64,000 bases of DNA, taken from assembly GCF_001712795.1 (NCBI RefSeq), contig NZ_KV757626.1, positions 1 through 64,000 on the forward strand, written 5' to 3'. Position 1 is the first letter of the stretch. Every line of letters starts with the position of its first letter. The position numbers and the translations under genes are program-made. Shown in pieces: positions 35,054-44,324 of this stretch. The notes beneath the pieces are model-generated. The model was given only the letters and a program-made list of their open reading frames with translations, was not told where the DNA came from and did not search any database. Origin of the DNA: Nostoc sp. KVJ20. Its GTDB lineage: Bacteria > Cyanobacteriota > Cyanobacteriia > Cyanobacteriales > Nostocaceae.

Positions 35054-36184
35054 ATGGTAATTACTAAAAAGAGAGCTACTCACAATCCCTTAGCTGAGTA
35101 TATTGAACGTCTGCAAAAAGGAGAAGCATTACTCCCCGACAGTCCAGAAAATGTGCTGGAAGTTGTTGGTATCCTTAAAAGCTATGGCGTAGTTTTAGAT
35201 GCCTACTCAAAAAATCTTAACTATATTGCCGAGTATCAGTTTTTAATATTTTTCCCATTTTTTAAATACTTTAATGGAGAGGTTTCTTTTCAGAAATTAC
35301 TCCGTCACTGGTGGCATGACCGAATTAATTTTGAATATGCCGAATATTGCATGAAAGCCATGATGTGGCATGGTGGCGGTGGACTAGATACGTATTTAGA
35401 TACAAATGAATTTAAAGAAAGAGCGCAAGCTGTTATCGCCGCAAAATTTAAAAATAATCCCTTCATTTCCGGTATCAACCAACTGTTTCCAGATTTCTTA
35501 ACAGAACATTTGCGCGTCTCTGCTTACTACACAGGTTTAGGTCAATTTTGGCGAGTCATGGCTGATATTTTTCTCAGCTTATCAGACCTTTACGACCAAG
35601 GCAAAATCAAATCGATTTCCGAAGTTGTAGAACACATTAAAGCGGGGTTAGTGGCAAATGCATCAAATCCAATTACCTACGCTGTAAAAATTAGAGGTAA
35701 GGTCTATGAAATCATTCCCAAAAGTGTTGGCTTGACTTTCTTAGCAGATACAGCAATACCTTATGTAGAAGCAGTATTCTTCCGAGGAACTCCTTTCCAC
35801 GGTACTGTTTCATACAACGCCCAAGGATATCAAATTCCCCCAGATCAAACCCGATTTCAATATGGCGCATTGTATGCCGATCCTTTGCCCATCGGCGGCG
35901 CAGGTATTCCTCCCACCTTGCTGATGCAGGATATGCGTCATTATCTTCCAGAGTATTTGCACGAAATTTATCGTCGCAGTCTCCGGGGTGAAGATGATTT
36001 GCGAGTCCAAATTTGCATAAGTTTCCAAAAATCGATGTTTTGTGTGACCACAGCAACGATTTTGGGACTAATGCCTTATCCTTTGGATACTAAAGATCCA
36101 GATCAAGCAAAAGGTAATCGAGTTTATTTAGAGAAGTGGATGAGTCGGTTAGAAACTTCGCGGTTGCTGGATGTGAATAAATAG
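35054..36184 (+). CDS. cupA: CO2 hydration protein CupA (ChpY)
   Basis: 376 residues, soluble. Recognised by NPLAEYIERLQKGEALLPDS, HWWHDRINFEYAEYCMKAMMWHGGGG, YYTGLGQFWRVMADIF and RYGALYADPLPIGG-like sequence (FQYGALYADPLPIGGAGIP). CupA caps the distal end of NDH-1MS and carries the zinc site proposed to hydrate CO2 to bicarbonate. In many cyanobacteria cupS follows; here there is no such reading frame between cupA and the next gene. Confidence 0.92.
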   Translation: MVITKKRATHNPLAEYIERLQKGEALLPDSPENVLEVVGILKSYGVVLDAYSKNLNYIAEYQFLIFFPFFKYFNGEVSFQKLLRHWWHDRINFEYAEYCMKAMMWHGGGGLDTYLDTNEFKERAQAVIAAKFKNNPFISGINQLFPDFLTEHLRVSAYYTGLGQFWRVMADIFLSLSDLYDQGKIKSISEVVEHIKAGLVANASNPITYAVKIRGKVYEIIPKSVGLTFLADTAIPYVEAVFFRGTPFHGTVSYNAQGYQIPPDQTRFQYGALYADPLPIGGAGIPPTLLMQDMRHYLPEYLHEIYRRSLRGEDDLRVQICISFQKSMFCVTTATILGLMPYPLDTKDPDQAKGNRVYLEKWMSRLETSRLLDVNK

Positions 36185-36360
36185 ATAAAAAAAGATTTTA
36201 ATTACATTCCGATGAAAGTAAAGACTGCTCAATCTTTGGGGTTTGAGTATAGTTTCTTAGTATCTAACATCGTGATGCGTATTGCTTACACTTTGTTGGG
36301 ATTGTGCTGTAACTAGTCTTGAGTTTAAGATTGATTGTTTCGCTAGCATTCAACAGATTA

Positions 36361-36831
36361 TTATCCTGCTTTGATATGCTTTTCCATGACAAAGTTTATA
36401 AACTTTTGTCCTCTACGCTCAACCTCTTGCTTTTTTATAACAATAAATCCCTGCCTTTCAAAAAAAGGTTTAGCTGTAATACTGACTTCTGTAAATAACT
36501 TTTCAACCCCTAAAGACTTCGCTTTTAATTCAATCTGTTCTAAGATTTTCTTACCAACACCTTTCCTTTGAAAATCTTTGTGACAATAAAAACGGTCAAT
36601 ATGACCATTAGCCTCTAATTCTCCAAAACCAATAATTTTGCCATCTTCTTCTGCTATATAAGTAAACTTATTTGCTAAACTTTTAATCCAAACTTCAATA
36701 TCCATGTTTGCTGGTGCCCAAGCATCTACTTGTTCTGCTGTGTAATCATGAATATTTACTTCATGAACAGTGTCGTAGAACAATTTCATCATTTCTTCGG
36801 TATCAGCTATTTCATATATTCTCAATCTCAT
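36361..36831 (-). CDS. GNAT-family N-acetyltransferase
   Basis: 156 residues from ATG 36831 (MRLRIYEIADTEEMMKLFYD); TTG 36858 would add nine residues. GNAT motifs: FTYIAEEDGKIIGFGEL (strand 4), then the acetyl-CoA loop in KDFQRKGVGKKILEQIE, then LFTEVSITAKPFFERQGF. Similar to PhnO/YafP-like small acetyltransferases; the substrate is not predictable. Stands alone, convergent with cupA. Confidence 0.85.
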   Translation of the reverse strand: MRLRIYEIADTEEMMKLFYDTVHEVNIHDYTAEQVDAWAPANMDIEVWIKSLANKFTYIAEEDGKIIGFGELEANGHIDRFYCHKDFQRKGVGKKILEQIELKAKSLGVEKLFTEVSITAKPFFERQGFIVIKKQEVERRGQKFINFVMEKHIKAG

Positions 36832-36858
36832 AAGGGATGTGATTAAAAAAATTCGCAA

Positions 36859-37085
36859 TTTGCACTCTTGCTAACGCCCCGCTTCTCTACGAGACGCTAC
36901 GCTAACGCTATCGCGGACTCGCTACCGCTACGCTAACGCAATGATGTTTTGTAACGGGGATTTAACCCTGACACAAAACGTGCTGCCTATCTTGCTGGGG
37001 ACTCAAACCCCCAAAGTTCGTTAAAGGCATTTCAGAGGATACAGTACTTAGCGACCACTGATGTTCAAAATAAATATATTTTTAC
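36859..37085. repeat. Intergenic dispersed repeat with CGCTACGCTAACG motifs
   Basis: 36878-36942 has the common Nostoc repeat family (ctctacgagacgctacgc, cgctaacg, ggactcgctaccgc). Related strings lie at 37735-37785 and 44330-44460. The remainder (to 37085) shows nothing recognisable. Confidence 0.65.
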
Positions 37086-37103
37086 TTAGTACAAATGTAC
37101 TAA
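37086..37103 (+). promoter_or_regulatory. LexA-type operator
   Basis: Perfect palindrome TTAGTACAAATGTACTAA. It contains AGTAC-N4-GTACT, the cyanobacterial LexA box pattern, 49 bp before the start codon of the following gene, a typical operator position. Confidence 0.65.
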
Positions 37104-37151
37104 ATTGCTGCTAAAATGCCTTACAAGTCAGCTAGCCTTGCTTGAGGTAGT

Positions 37152-37637
37152 ATGAAAAAAATCCAAGATACGGACAAAAAGCCCATTTTGCTGAAAGTTT
37201 CGCTGTTGCAGCCTACATCTGTAACTACTGCTATAGTGCCACTGCGACCCCAAAAGGAAAAAATCATCAGCGAAGGAGAGCGTTTGATTGCACAAGTTGA
37301 ACGTATCAATCAGATGGCAGGAGAGTTAGAAGCAGCGATATTCGAGTTGAAAGCGATCGCTAATACACTGAATACTCAAAAAGGTTCCCCATTCTTCAAG
37401 AAGGAGCAATGCAAAAATATTTGCCAGTATTTCGCAGTTAGCGTCCCTTGGGTAAAACGAAAGCCTGACAAATCTTTTATTCTGACAACGCGAAGAGTTG
37501 ATTTATTCCGAGCCGAAAGGGAAGCCGCACTGCTAGCACAGCAACTTCGTCATCAAACCAAAAAAAGATTAGCATCGCAGCGACACAGAAAAAACAAGAG
37601 CGAAAATCATACAAAACGCTTGTTCAAAAGGTATTAG
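37152..37637 (+). CDS. Hypothetical basic protein under a LexA-type operator
   Basis: 161 residues; ATG 37152 with TGAGG 6 nt upstream. I do not recognise the family. N-terminus is mixed; residues about 38-78 are helical and probably coiled (EKIISEGERLIAQVERINQM, LEAAIFELKAIANTL), then a KKEQCKNICQYFAVSVPWVK segment that could be a small DNA-binding helix pair, and a strongly basic tail (RHQTKKRLASQRHRKNK) fitting nucleic-acid binding. No membrane segment. The operator suggests induction by DNA damage. Flanked by dispersed repeats, so it may be a recently acquired gene. Confidence 0.55.
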   Translation: MKKIQDTDKKPILLKVSLLQPTSVTTAIVPLRPQKEKIISEGERLIAQVERINQMAGELEAAIFELKAIANTLNTQKGSPFFKKEQCKNICQYFAVSVPWVKRKPDKSFILTTRRVDLFRAEREAALLAQQLRHQTKKRLASQRHRKNKSENHTKRLFKRY

Positions 37638-38062
37638 TCAACAAATCTTAAAATTATCGAAACAGAATTCAGGAGTCAGGAAAGGTATTCGTGCAATTCG
37701 TGGATAGCGCAGCATAAAGCCTTCTGGCATGGCTTGTCTGCGACACACTGCGCTTTTAGCCTCTCGTAGAGAGCGTCTTGATTCTGACTTCTGTTAGCGG
37801 ATAGCTAAGGTTTAGCCCATTCTGACTTCTGAATTCTTCTTCAACAACATTCAACGGCATTTCACCCTTGAGGTTGTAACAGTTATGCTGATTGAAGTGG
37901 CAGAAGGAACTTCTTGCTCAAAATTGCATACCATGCTGCCATTGCTCATTGCAACCATATTTAGTGGCAATGAGGCAAAACTGCCCTAAGATTTGCACTT
38001 CCGTAAAACCAGAGTGTAACATCAGGGACAATCAATCAGCGCACAGAAGAGGTAAAAAGAAG
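37638..38062. other. Intergenic with dispersed repeat
   Basis: 37725-37800 carries the ctctcgtagagagcg foldback repeat. An upstream extension of the next reading frame (TTG 37892) is Cys-rich and not family-like, so I treat it as non-coding. Confidence 0.5.
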
Positions 38063-38389
38063 GTGTTAAAGACACTTTTAGTGATTGCCGTTGGTTTTTT
38101 ACCGTCCCTGATTTCCCTGTGGGTGATCCGCAAAACCCATTTGCGATCGCGCCTACGGCTCAGACAAGCAGCCATGAATTTTCCAACAGTGCAGGGACAA
38201 CAAAACTTTAGACCGGTTGAGAGCGATCGCTATTATTTAGAAGGGGTAGGTTACCTGATCGGCGATATCAGCTGCAAATTTAATGCCCGTTCTGGTTACA
38301 TGCGTTGTGCTGTCAATCCCGAAGGCCCCTGTAATGGTTGTCGTCACTACGAACCCAAAGGATTAGCTGATAGTGAAAAAAGGGCTTAG
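38063..38389 (+). CDS. DUF6464 family membrane protein
   Basis: 108 residues from GTG 38063 (VLKTLLVIAVGFLPSLISLW), the point where family members normally begin; AGAGG lies about 10 nt upstream. One N-terminal membrane helix, a basic juxtamembrane stretch (RKTHLRSRLRLRQAAM), then the conserved domain with FRPVESDRYYLEGVGYLIGD and a cysteine pattern CKF...MRCAVNPEGPCNGCRHYE (four Cys). The Cys layout could bind a metal; function is unknown. A longer start at TTG 37892 is possible but unlikely. Confidence 0.7.
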   Translation: MLKTLLVIAVGFLPSLISLWVIRKTHLRSRLRLRQAAMNFPTVQGQQNFRPVESDRYYLEGVGYLIGDISCKFNARSGYMRCAVNPEGPCNGCRHYEPKGLADSEKRA

Positions 38390-38627
38390 AGTCCTGACAA
38401 AGCAACTTTACAGCACATTCCCAAATAGAACTGGGGAATGATAATATTGTTCATATTTATAATAATTTGTATTTACAAACACTTTGAATATTTGTCTTTG
38501 CATGGTCAAATAAGAATGATTTAATATAATTCGTGCAAAAGTGGAAATCTGCGTCATTTTGTTTGCAGATTATGAACTTTAGTATTGACTTTTGCCGAAT
38601 ATCTAATAACTACATGACTATTTAACG
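38390..38627. other. Intergenic upstream of the amino-acid ABC operon
   Basis: AT-rich, presumably the promoter region. GGGAATGATAATATTG (38434-) could hold a -10. No other feature seen. Confidence 0.3.
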
Positions 38628-39884
38628 ATGAATAACGCGATCGCTCGAACAACAGCATTATTATCAACTTGTGCTTTCCTATTAGCAGGCTGTGGTGGCG
38701 GTGGTGAACCTGTGGCGGTGACAAATTCTCCAAATGCTACCACAAATAACACTGCAACAGATACCGCAGCGACAACGGGTACATTGTCGGGTGCTATTCC
38801 CATCGGTATTGCTGTTGCCCAAACTAGCAATGTGGCATTACTAGGTCAAGAGCAAGTTGCTGGAGCCAAACTTGCCGAAAAGTATTTTAATAGTAAAGGT
38901 GGTGTCAATGGGACACCAATTAAATTAGTGTTTCAAGATACTAGCGGTGATGAAGCAGGGACAATTAACGCTTTTCAAACTTTAATTAACAAAGATAAAG
39001 TTATTGGAATTGTGGGCCCAACTTTGTCACAGCAAGCTTTTAGTGCTGGCCCTATTGCCGAGCGTGCAAAAGTACCAGTTATTGGGCCATCAAATACTGC
39101 TAACAATATTCCCGAAATTGGTGATTACATTGCTCGTGTTTCTGCACCAGTTTCCATCGTAGCGCCTAATTCGGTGAAAGCTGCGCTTAAGCAAAATCCC
39201 CAAGTTAAAAAGGTTGCAGTTTTCTATGCTCAAAATGATGCATTTAGCAAGTCAGAAACGGAAATTTTTCAACAAACAGTTAAGGATCAAGGGCTGGAAT
39301 TGGTAACAGTACAAAAGTTCCAAACCAGCGATACAGATTTTCAAAGTCAAGCTACCAATGCAATTAATCTCAAACCAGATTTGATCATTATTTCTGGTTT
39401 GGCTGCTGATGGTGGGAATTTAGTCCGACAATTGCGGGAACTAGGTTACAAAGGCTTAATTGTCGGTGGAAATGGTTTAAATACATCGAATATATTGTCA
39501 GTTTGCAAGGCACTTTGTGATGGAGTTTTGATTGCTCAAGCCTACAGTCCAGAACATCCAGGTGAAGTTAACGCGGCATTTCGTAAAGCCTATACTGACG
39601 AATACAAAAAAGAACCACCCCAATTTAGCGCCCAAGCTTTTGCAGCAGTGCAGGTTTATGTCGAAGCACTCCAAGCTTTAGATAAAAAGAGCAAAGTTAA
39701 CAAATTACAGCTACCAGAATTGCGGACAGAGTTAAACAAACAGATACTTAGCGGAACATACAATACACCATTAGGTGAAATTGGTTTTACTCCCATAGGT
39801 GAAGTTGTGCAAAAAGATTTCTATGTAGCCCAAATAAAGATGGAAAAAGACGGAAGCCAAGGTAAATTTACATTTTTAAAATAG
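38628..39884 (+). CDS. Branched-chain/neutral amino-acid ABC transporter, substrate-binding lipoprotein
   Basis: 418 residues. Lipoprotein signal with lipobox LLAGC (Cys about residue 22), then a Gly/Thr linker and a type I periplasmic binding fold (IPIGIAVAQTSNVALLGQEQ, GTPIKLVFQDTSGDEAGT, VIGIVGPTLSQQAFSAGPIA, PVIGPSNTANNIPEIGDY). LivJ/LivK-like, and closest in set-up to NatB of the Anabaena N-I neutral amino-acid system. Seven bp separate it from the first permease gene. Confidence 0.85.
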   Translation: MNNAIARTTALLSTCAFLLAGCGGGGEPVAVTNSPNATTNNTATDTAATTGTLSGAIPIGIAVAQTSNVALLGQEQVAGAKLAEKYFNSKGGVNGTPIKLVFQDTSGDEAGTINAFQTLINKDKVIGIVGPTLSQQAFSAGPIAERAKVPVIGPSNTANNIPEIGDYIARVSAPVSIVAPNSVKAALKQNPQVKKVAVFYAQNDAFSKSETEIFQQTVKDQGLELVTVQKFQTSDTDFQSQATNAINLKPDLIIISGLAADGGNLVRQLRELGYKGLIVGGNGLNTSNILSVCKALCDGVLIAQAYSPEHPGEVNAAFRKAYTDEYKKEPPQFSAQAFAAVQVYVEALQALDKKSKVNKLQLPELRTELNKQILSGTYNTPLGEIGFTPIGEVVQKDFYVAQIKMEKDGSQGKFTFLK

Positions 39885-39891
39885 TTGCTAC

Positions 39892-40842
39892 ATGAATATC
39901 AATCTGTTTTTGCAGCAATTATTAAATGGTTTATCCATCGGCAGCGTCTATGCGATTTTTGCCTTGGGATATACCTTGGTTTATTCCATTTTGGGCATCA
40001 TTAATTTAGCTCATGGCGCGATTTTTACATTGGGTGCATATTTCACTTATGCACTCATGGGTGGCAGTTTTGGATTTAATGGCTTATTAGCTAATGCAGC
40101 CTTGCCGATACAATTACCATTTGCTATAGCCTTGATTTTAGGAAGTACCTTGGCGGGATTAGTAGGGGTAGTGATGGAACGGGTTGCTTTTCAACCTCTG
40201 CGCCGTCAAGGATCTGATCCTTTACTAACTGTTGTTTCCAGTTTGGGGGTAGCAGTGGTAATTGTGAATTTAATCCAATATTTAGTAGGTGCAGAAAGTT
40301 ACACATATCCAGCCAATAGTTACGGTAATTTGCCACCTGCGATTAACTTTGGTAGTCCAGAAAACCCAATTCCGATTCGCAGTGTTCAGGTAGTAATTTT
40401 TACTGTCTCAGTGGTGATTGTGGCAATTCTTACCTATTTTATCAATCGGACTAAATATGGTAAGGCAATGCAAGCGATCGCAGAAGATCCAACTACAGCT
40501 AGTTTGTTAGGAATTAATAGCGATCGCTTTATCATCCTAACATTCTTCATCAGCAGTTTTTTAGCAGGATTAGCAGGAACTTTAGTCGCCTCTAGTGTTA
40601 GTATTGCAGGGCCATATTTCGGCATTGCTTTTGGGTTGCGGGGTTTAGCAGTAATTGTCTTAGGTGGTTTAGGTAGTATTCCTGGTGCGGTGGTGGGAGG
40701 TTTGGTAATTGGATTAGTGGAAGCGTTTGTCCCTGCTGAATTCTCTGGATATAAAGACGCAGTAGCCTTTGGAATTTTGTTTATCATGCTATTAGTTAGA
40801 CCCCAAGGTTTACTAGGACGAAGATTTATCCAGAAAGTTTAA
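39892..40842 (+). CDS. Amino-acid ABC transporter permease, LivH type
   Basis: 316 residues with about eight membrane helices. LivH pattern: LLNGLSIGSVYAIFALGYTL at the N-terminus, LGIINLAHGAIFTLGAYF, QAIAEDPTTASLLGINSDRF (ATPase-contact loop) and AVIVLGGLGSIPGAVVGGLV at the end. Forms the channel with the LivM-type permease two genes on. NatC-like by position. Confidence 0.9.
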   Translation: MNINLFLQQLLNGLSIGSVYAIFALGYTLVYSILGIINLAHGAIFTLGAYFTYALMGGSFGFNGLLANAALPIQLPFAIALILGSTLAGLVGVVMERVAFQPLRRQGSDPLLTVVSSLGVAVVIVNLIQYLVGAESYTYPANSYGNLPPAINFGSPENPIPIRSVQVVIFTVSVVIVAILTYFINRTKYGKAMQAIAEDPTTASLLGINSDRFIILTFFISSFLAGLAGTLVASSVSIAGPYFGIAFGLRGLAVIVLGGLGSIPGAVVGGLVIGLVEAFVPAEFSGYKDAVAFGILFIMLLVRPQGLLGRRFIQKV

Positions 40843-40856
40843 AGAGACGTAGCGTT

Positions 40857-41459
40857 ATGAAAACATACACCAAACAAAAATTAACTTTTGATCAATTTTT
40901 AGAACAGTGTCCAGAGGAAGGTTTATATGAACTTGTAGATGGAGAAATTGTAGAAGTGCGTGCAACGAGAAATCATGATGATGTCGCTAATTTTTTATTA
41001 TTTGGTTTCAATGACGAAATTAGGCGACAAAACTTAAATTATGTAGTTAATAACACAGCAGTCTTTAAAACTATAACCGTTAATGGCATAGAACAAGGGC
41101 GTAAGCCCGATGTAAGTGTCATAGATAAAGATCAATGGCGCTCAAATCGTTCTGCTTATGCTGCACTTGAAGAACCTATCCAATTAGCTGTAGAAGTGAC
41201 ATCAACTAATTGGGAAGATGACTATATTGATAAATTAGATGAATATCAACGCTTAGGTATTAAAGAATATTGGATTGTAGATTATTTGGCAATTGGACTA
41301 AGAGAGTATTTAGGAAATCCAAAAGTTCCGGCTGTGTTTGTTTTTCTATTAGATGATGAGGGTAAATACCAATGCACACACTTTAGAGGTTCAGAACTAA
41401 TTGTGTCACGAACTTTTCCTGAACTAGCACTGACAGCAGAGCAAATATTAACAGCTTAA
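40857..41459 (+). CDS. Uma2 family protein inside the amino-acid transporter operon
   Basis: 200 residues. Uma2 core: YELVDGEIVEVRATRNHDDV, RKPDVSVIDKDQW, IQLAVEVTSTNWEDDYIDKL, LGIKEYWIVDYLA, matching the PD-(D/E)XK-like fold with D...E-x-T spacing. It sits between the two permease genes, same strand, 14 bp after livH-type and about 50 bp before livM-type, so it is presumably co-transcribed. No link between Uma2 and amino-acid transport is known; insertion into the operon is the simplest reading. Confidence 0.85.
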   Translation: MKTYTKQKLTFDQFLEQCPEEGLYELVDGEIVEVRATRNHDDVANFLLFGFNDEIRRQNLNYVVNNTAVFKTITVNGIEQGRKPDVSVIDKDQWRSNRSAYAALEEPIQLAVEVTSTNWEDDYIDKLDEYQRLGIKEYWIVDYLAIGLREYLGNPKVPAVFVFLLDDEGKYQCTHFRGSELIVSRTFPELALTAEQILTA

Positions 41460-41512
41460 GAGTTGATAAAAGCGATAATTTGATTAAGCTTAATCAAAAT
41501 ATATTAAATAAA

Positions 41513-42436
41513 ATGGCTGATTTCTTCGCTACTTACGCTTCTTTGATTGTCTCTATGGTATTGGGGGCGTTACTAGGGTTATCGCTTTACTTACCGCTAA
41601 TGACAGGGCAATTGTCTTTAGCTAGTCCAGGATTTTATGCTTTAGGTGGGTATATTGCAGCAATTTTATCCACAAAAGTTTTGACATCTAGCAGTAGTTT
41701 ATTTCCGATTCCGTTGTTGTTATTGGAGATGTTAATTGCTGCGATAATTTCTGGTTTACTGGGTGTATTAGTGGGAATTCCAGCATTGAGGTTGCGAGGA
41801 ATTTATTTAGCGATCGCAACTATCGCTTTTGTGGAAGTTCTGCGCGTCATCTCCCTCAATTTAGATATTACAGGTGGTGCTGTTGGAATTTTTGGTATTC
41901 CTCAACCTTTCCAAACACAACTTGAATATTTATGGATTGCTTTGCCCTTATTATTAATTAGTATGGTGTTGCTTTATCGTTTAGAACGTATCCGCGTAGG
42001 CAGGGCTTTTATTGCTATCCGTGAAGATGAATTAGCTGCGGGTGCAATGGGAATTAATCCCACTTATTACAAAGTTTTGGCGTTTACGTTAGGAGCTATG
42101 CTTGCAGGGGTTGTAGGTGCAATTAGCGCTCACTTCCTTAATACCTGGAATGCTCGTCAAGGTACTTTTGATGCCAGTATTATATATTTAACTTTTGTTT
42201 TAATTGGTGGTTCGAGAAGTTTTTTAGGGCCTGTAGTCGGAGGTATGGTATTTACAGCCTTACCAGAAATTCTGCGAAGTCTCGCTGATACTGGTGGTTT
42301 GCCTACTTGGCTAGCACAATTTTTACGAGATGGGAGATTAATTATTTTTGGCTTACTAATAGTAATAGGTACAATCTTTTTCCCCCAAGGGCTAATTACT
42401 CCAGATATTTTTAAAAGACGTAAAAGCCAAAAGTGA
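41513..42436 (+). CDS. Amino-acid ABC transporter permease, LivM type
   Basis: 307 residues from ATG 41513 (MADFFATYASLIVSMVLGAL); TTG 41480 is in frame and would add 11 residues. LivM pattern: GQLSLASPGFYALGGYIAAI, GIPALRLRGIYLAIATIAF, FIAIREDELAAGAMGINPTY, LTFVLIGGSRSFLGPVVGG. About eight membrane helices. NatD-like by position. Confidence 0.88.
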   Translation: MADFFATYASLIVSMVLGALLGLSLYLPLMTGQLSLASPGFYALGGYIAAILSTKVLTSSSSLFPIPLLLLEMLIAAIISGLLGVLVGIPALRLRGIYLAIATIAFVEVLRVISLNLDITGGAVGIFGIPQPFQTQLEYLWIALPLLLISMVLLYRLERIRVGRAFIAIREDELAAGAMGINPTYYKVLAFTLGAMLAGVVGAISAHFLNTWNARQGTFDASIIYLTFVLIGGSRSFLGPVVGGMVFTALPEILRSLADTGGLPTWLAQFLRDGRLIIFGLLIVIGTIFFPQGLITPDIFKRRKSQK

Positions 42437-42460
42437 ACCATTCGTAAATAATATGCAAAA

Positions 42461-43252
42461 ATGTCATACACTATTTCAGAAGCTAACAGCAGTATTGTCT
42501 TAGAAGCAAGAGCATTGACTCGCCGCTTTGGTGGTTTAGTAGCGGTAAATAATGTATCTTTTAGTGTAAATCAACATGAGATTTTTGGACTGATTGGCCC
42601 TAATGGTGCTGGCAAAACAACACTGTTTAATTTAATTACTGCCTTCATTCCACCTTCTAGCGGTAAATTAATTTATCAAGGTGCAGAAGTTTCTCAACTG
42701 CGTCCCGATCAAATTGCTGCTTTAGGTATCGCCCGTACATTCCAAAATATCCGCTTATTTGGGGAATTATCGGCGTTAGAAAATGTAATTATTGCTCGGC
42801 ATTTGCACACTAAAAGTAATATGATTACAGGTGTTTTGGGATTACCACCAGCGCCTAGTGAAGAACTTAAAACTAAGCAGAAAGCTTTAGATTTATTAGA
42901 TTTAGTGGGATTGAGCGATCGCGCTGACGAAAAAGCCAAAAATTTTGCCTACGGTGATCAGCGTCGGCTGGAAATTGCCCGTGCTTTAGCATTACAACCA
43001 CAAATCTTACTTCTCGACGAACCTGCGGCGGGGATGAATCCCAACGAGAAGCAGCAATTGAGTGAATTTATCCGTAGTCTACGCGATCGCTTCAATTTGA
43101 CGATTATCCTCATAGAACATCATGTACCCTTAGTTATGGGTTTGTGCGATCGCATTGCGGTATTGGATTTTGGTCAATTGATTGCATTGGGTGAACCATC
43201 TGTAGTCAGAAATAACTCAGCTGTAATTGAGGCTTATTTGGGAAATGATTGA
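42461..43252 (+). CDS. Amino-acid ABC transporter ATPase, LivG type
   Basis: 263 residues. Walker A GPNGAGKTT, LivG-specific insertion with ARTFQNIRLFGELSALENV, a signature region FAYGDQRRLEIARALA (the C-loop reads FAYGDQ rather than LSGGQ, normal for LivG), Walker B ILLLDEPAAGMNP and H-loop IEHHV. NatA-like. No LivF-type second ATPase follows, so the partner ATPase must be elsewhere, as in the Anabaena N-I system. Confidence 0.9.
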   Translation: MSYTISEANSSIVLEARALTRRFGGLVAVNNVSFSVNQHEIFGLIGPNGAGKTTLFNLITAFIPPSSGKLIYQGAEVSQLRPDQIAALGIARTFQNIRLFGELSALENVIIARHLHTKSNMITGVLGLPPAPSEELKTKQKALDLLDLVGLSDRADEKAKNFAYGDQRRLEIARALALQPQILLLDEPAAGMNPNEKQQLSEFIRSLRDRFNLTIILIEHHVPLVMGLCDRIAVLDFGQLIALGEPSVVRNNSAVIEAYLGND

Positions 43253-43254
43253 AT

Positions 43255-43689
43255 TTATCTAAACAAAATTACCACAAATTCGTTTAAAGAACTCACAGCG
43301 ATCGCGCTATCCATTAAATTTTCTAATTGTTCCACACTTTCACCCTCAAGTCTTGCTTCTACCTCTTGAGAAATTTCACCAAAGCGCCGTCGCAATACTC
43401 GGATTAACTGCTGTCGCGCACCCTGTTGAACACCTTGCTGAATACCTCTTTGCTCAATTTCCTGATACCAAGGCGATTCTCGCAATACTGCCATATCCAA
43501 CCTCATGATTTGTTGAACTAAAGGCGTGTCTAACACAAAGCTAGCAAAAAATGCCAGCAATGATTCTAATTGGTTTAACTGTACATCTGCTCGTAGCACT
43601 TGCAATGCGCGTTGCACAACTGATACCTCTCCCCCTCCTCGCAGGATTGGCACAAAGGGTAATAACGATGGTAGATTATGGGAGTGCAA
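43255..43689 (-). pseudogene. C-terminal fragment of an Rpn-family (DUF4351) nuclease-like protein
   Basis: 144 residues beginning in mid-domain (LPSLLPFVPILRGGGEVSVV) and ending with the RRRFGEISQEVEARLEGESV DUF4351 segment. Rpn/PD-(D/E)XK recombination-promoting proteins are about 280-330 residues with the nuclease part N-terminal; that part is absent. Only a TTG is available as start. Most likely a 5'-truncated remnant. Convergent with the LivG-type gene, stop to stop 2 bp apart. Confidence 0.65.
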
Positions 43690-43748
43690 CTAAAATGTCC
43701 CATTTCCACTCAGGCTAAAATAGGTAAATCCCCTCACAGAGATGATTT

Positions 43749-44315
43749 ATGAACCAGCCGATATCCGAGAGAGTGCGCTGGACTACCGCCGACTTAGAAT
43801 TGTTTCCAGATAACGGGAATCGCTATGAAATTATTGACGGAGACTTGTTTGTGACCAGAGCGCCTCACTGGAAGCATCAAAAAACTTGTGTCAGAATTAG
43901 CACTTCCTTAGATAATTGGTCACAAACTAATGGTCTGGGAGAAGTTGTGACTGCTCCAGGAATAATTTTTGGCGATAATGATAATGTGATTCCCGATGTC
44001 GTCTGGGCTAGCAATGAGAGATTGCCCCTACTTTTGGATGAGGCAGGGCATTTGACTGGTGCGCCAGAACTGGCTGTAGAGGTGTTATCCGCTGGTAGTG
44101 AAAATGAAAAGCGCGACAGAGAACTAAAACTTAAGCTCTACTCGTCACGAGGTGTCAGAGAATATTGGATTGTAGATTGGCGTAAGCAACAAGTGGAAGT
44201 ATATCGACGCGAACAAGCGAGTTTAAAGTTAGTTGCTACGTTATTCAATGGTGATGAATTGACTTCACCCATATTGCCTAATTTTACTTGTGCGATCGCT
44301 CAATTATTCACTTAA
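43749..44315 (+). CDS. Uma2 family protein
   Basis: 188 residues; MNQPISERVRWTTADLELFP start, then GNRYEIIDGDLFVTRAPHWK, GDNDNVIPDVVWASNE, PELAVEVLSAGSENEKRDRE, LKLYSSRGVREYWIVDWRKQ. A complete Uma2 protein with the full set of acidic core residues. Divergent from the Rpn fragment, with the 60-bp gap between them holding the promoter. Second Uma2 gene within 3 kb. Confidence 0.85.
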   Translation: MNQPISERVRWTTADLELFPDNGNRYEIIDGDLFVTRAPHWKHQKTCVRISTSLDNWSQTNGLGEVVTAPGIIFGDNDNVIPDVVWASNERLPLLLDEAGHLTGAPELAVEVLSAGSENEKRDRELKLKLYSSRGVREYWIVDWRKQQVEVYRREQASLKLVATLFNGDELTSPILPNFTCAIAQLFT

Positions 44316-44324
44316 CACAAATTA

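Noticed and set aside
37892..38062. N-terminal extension of the DUF6464 protein
   Set aside because: Cys-rich, with a TTG start and no family likeness. The family begins at the hydrophobic segment at GTG 38063.
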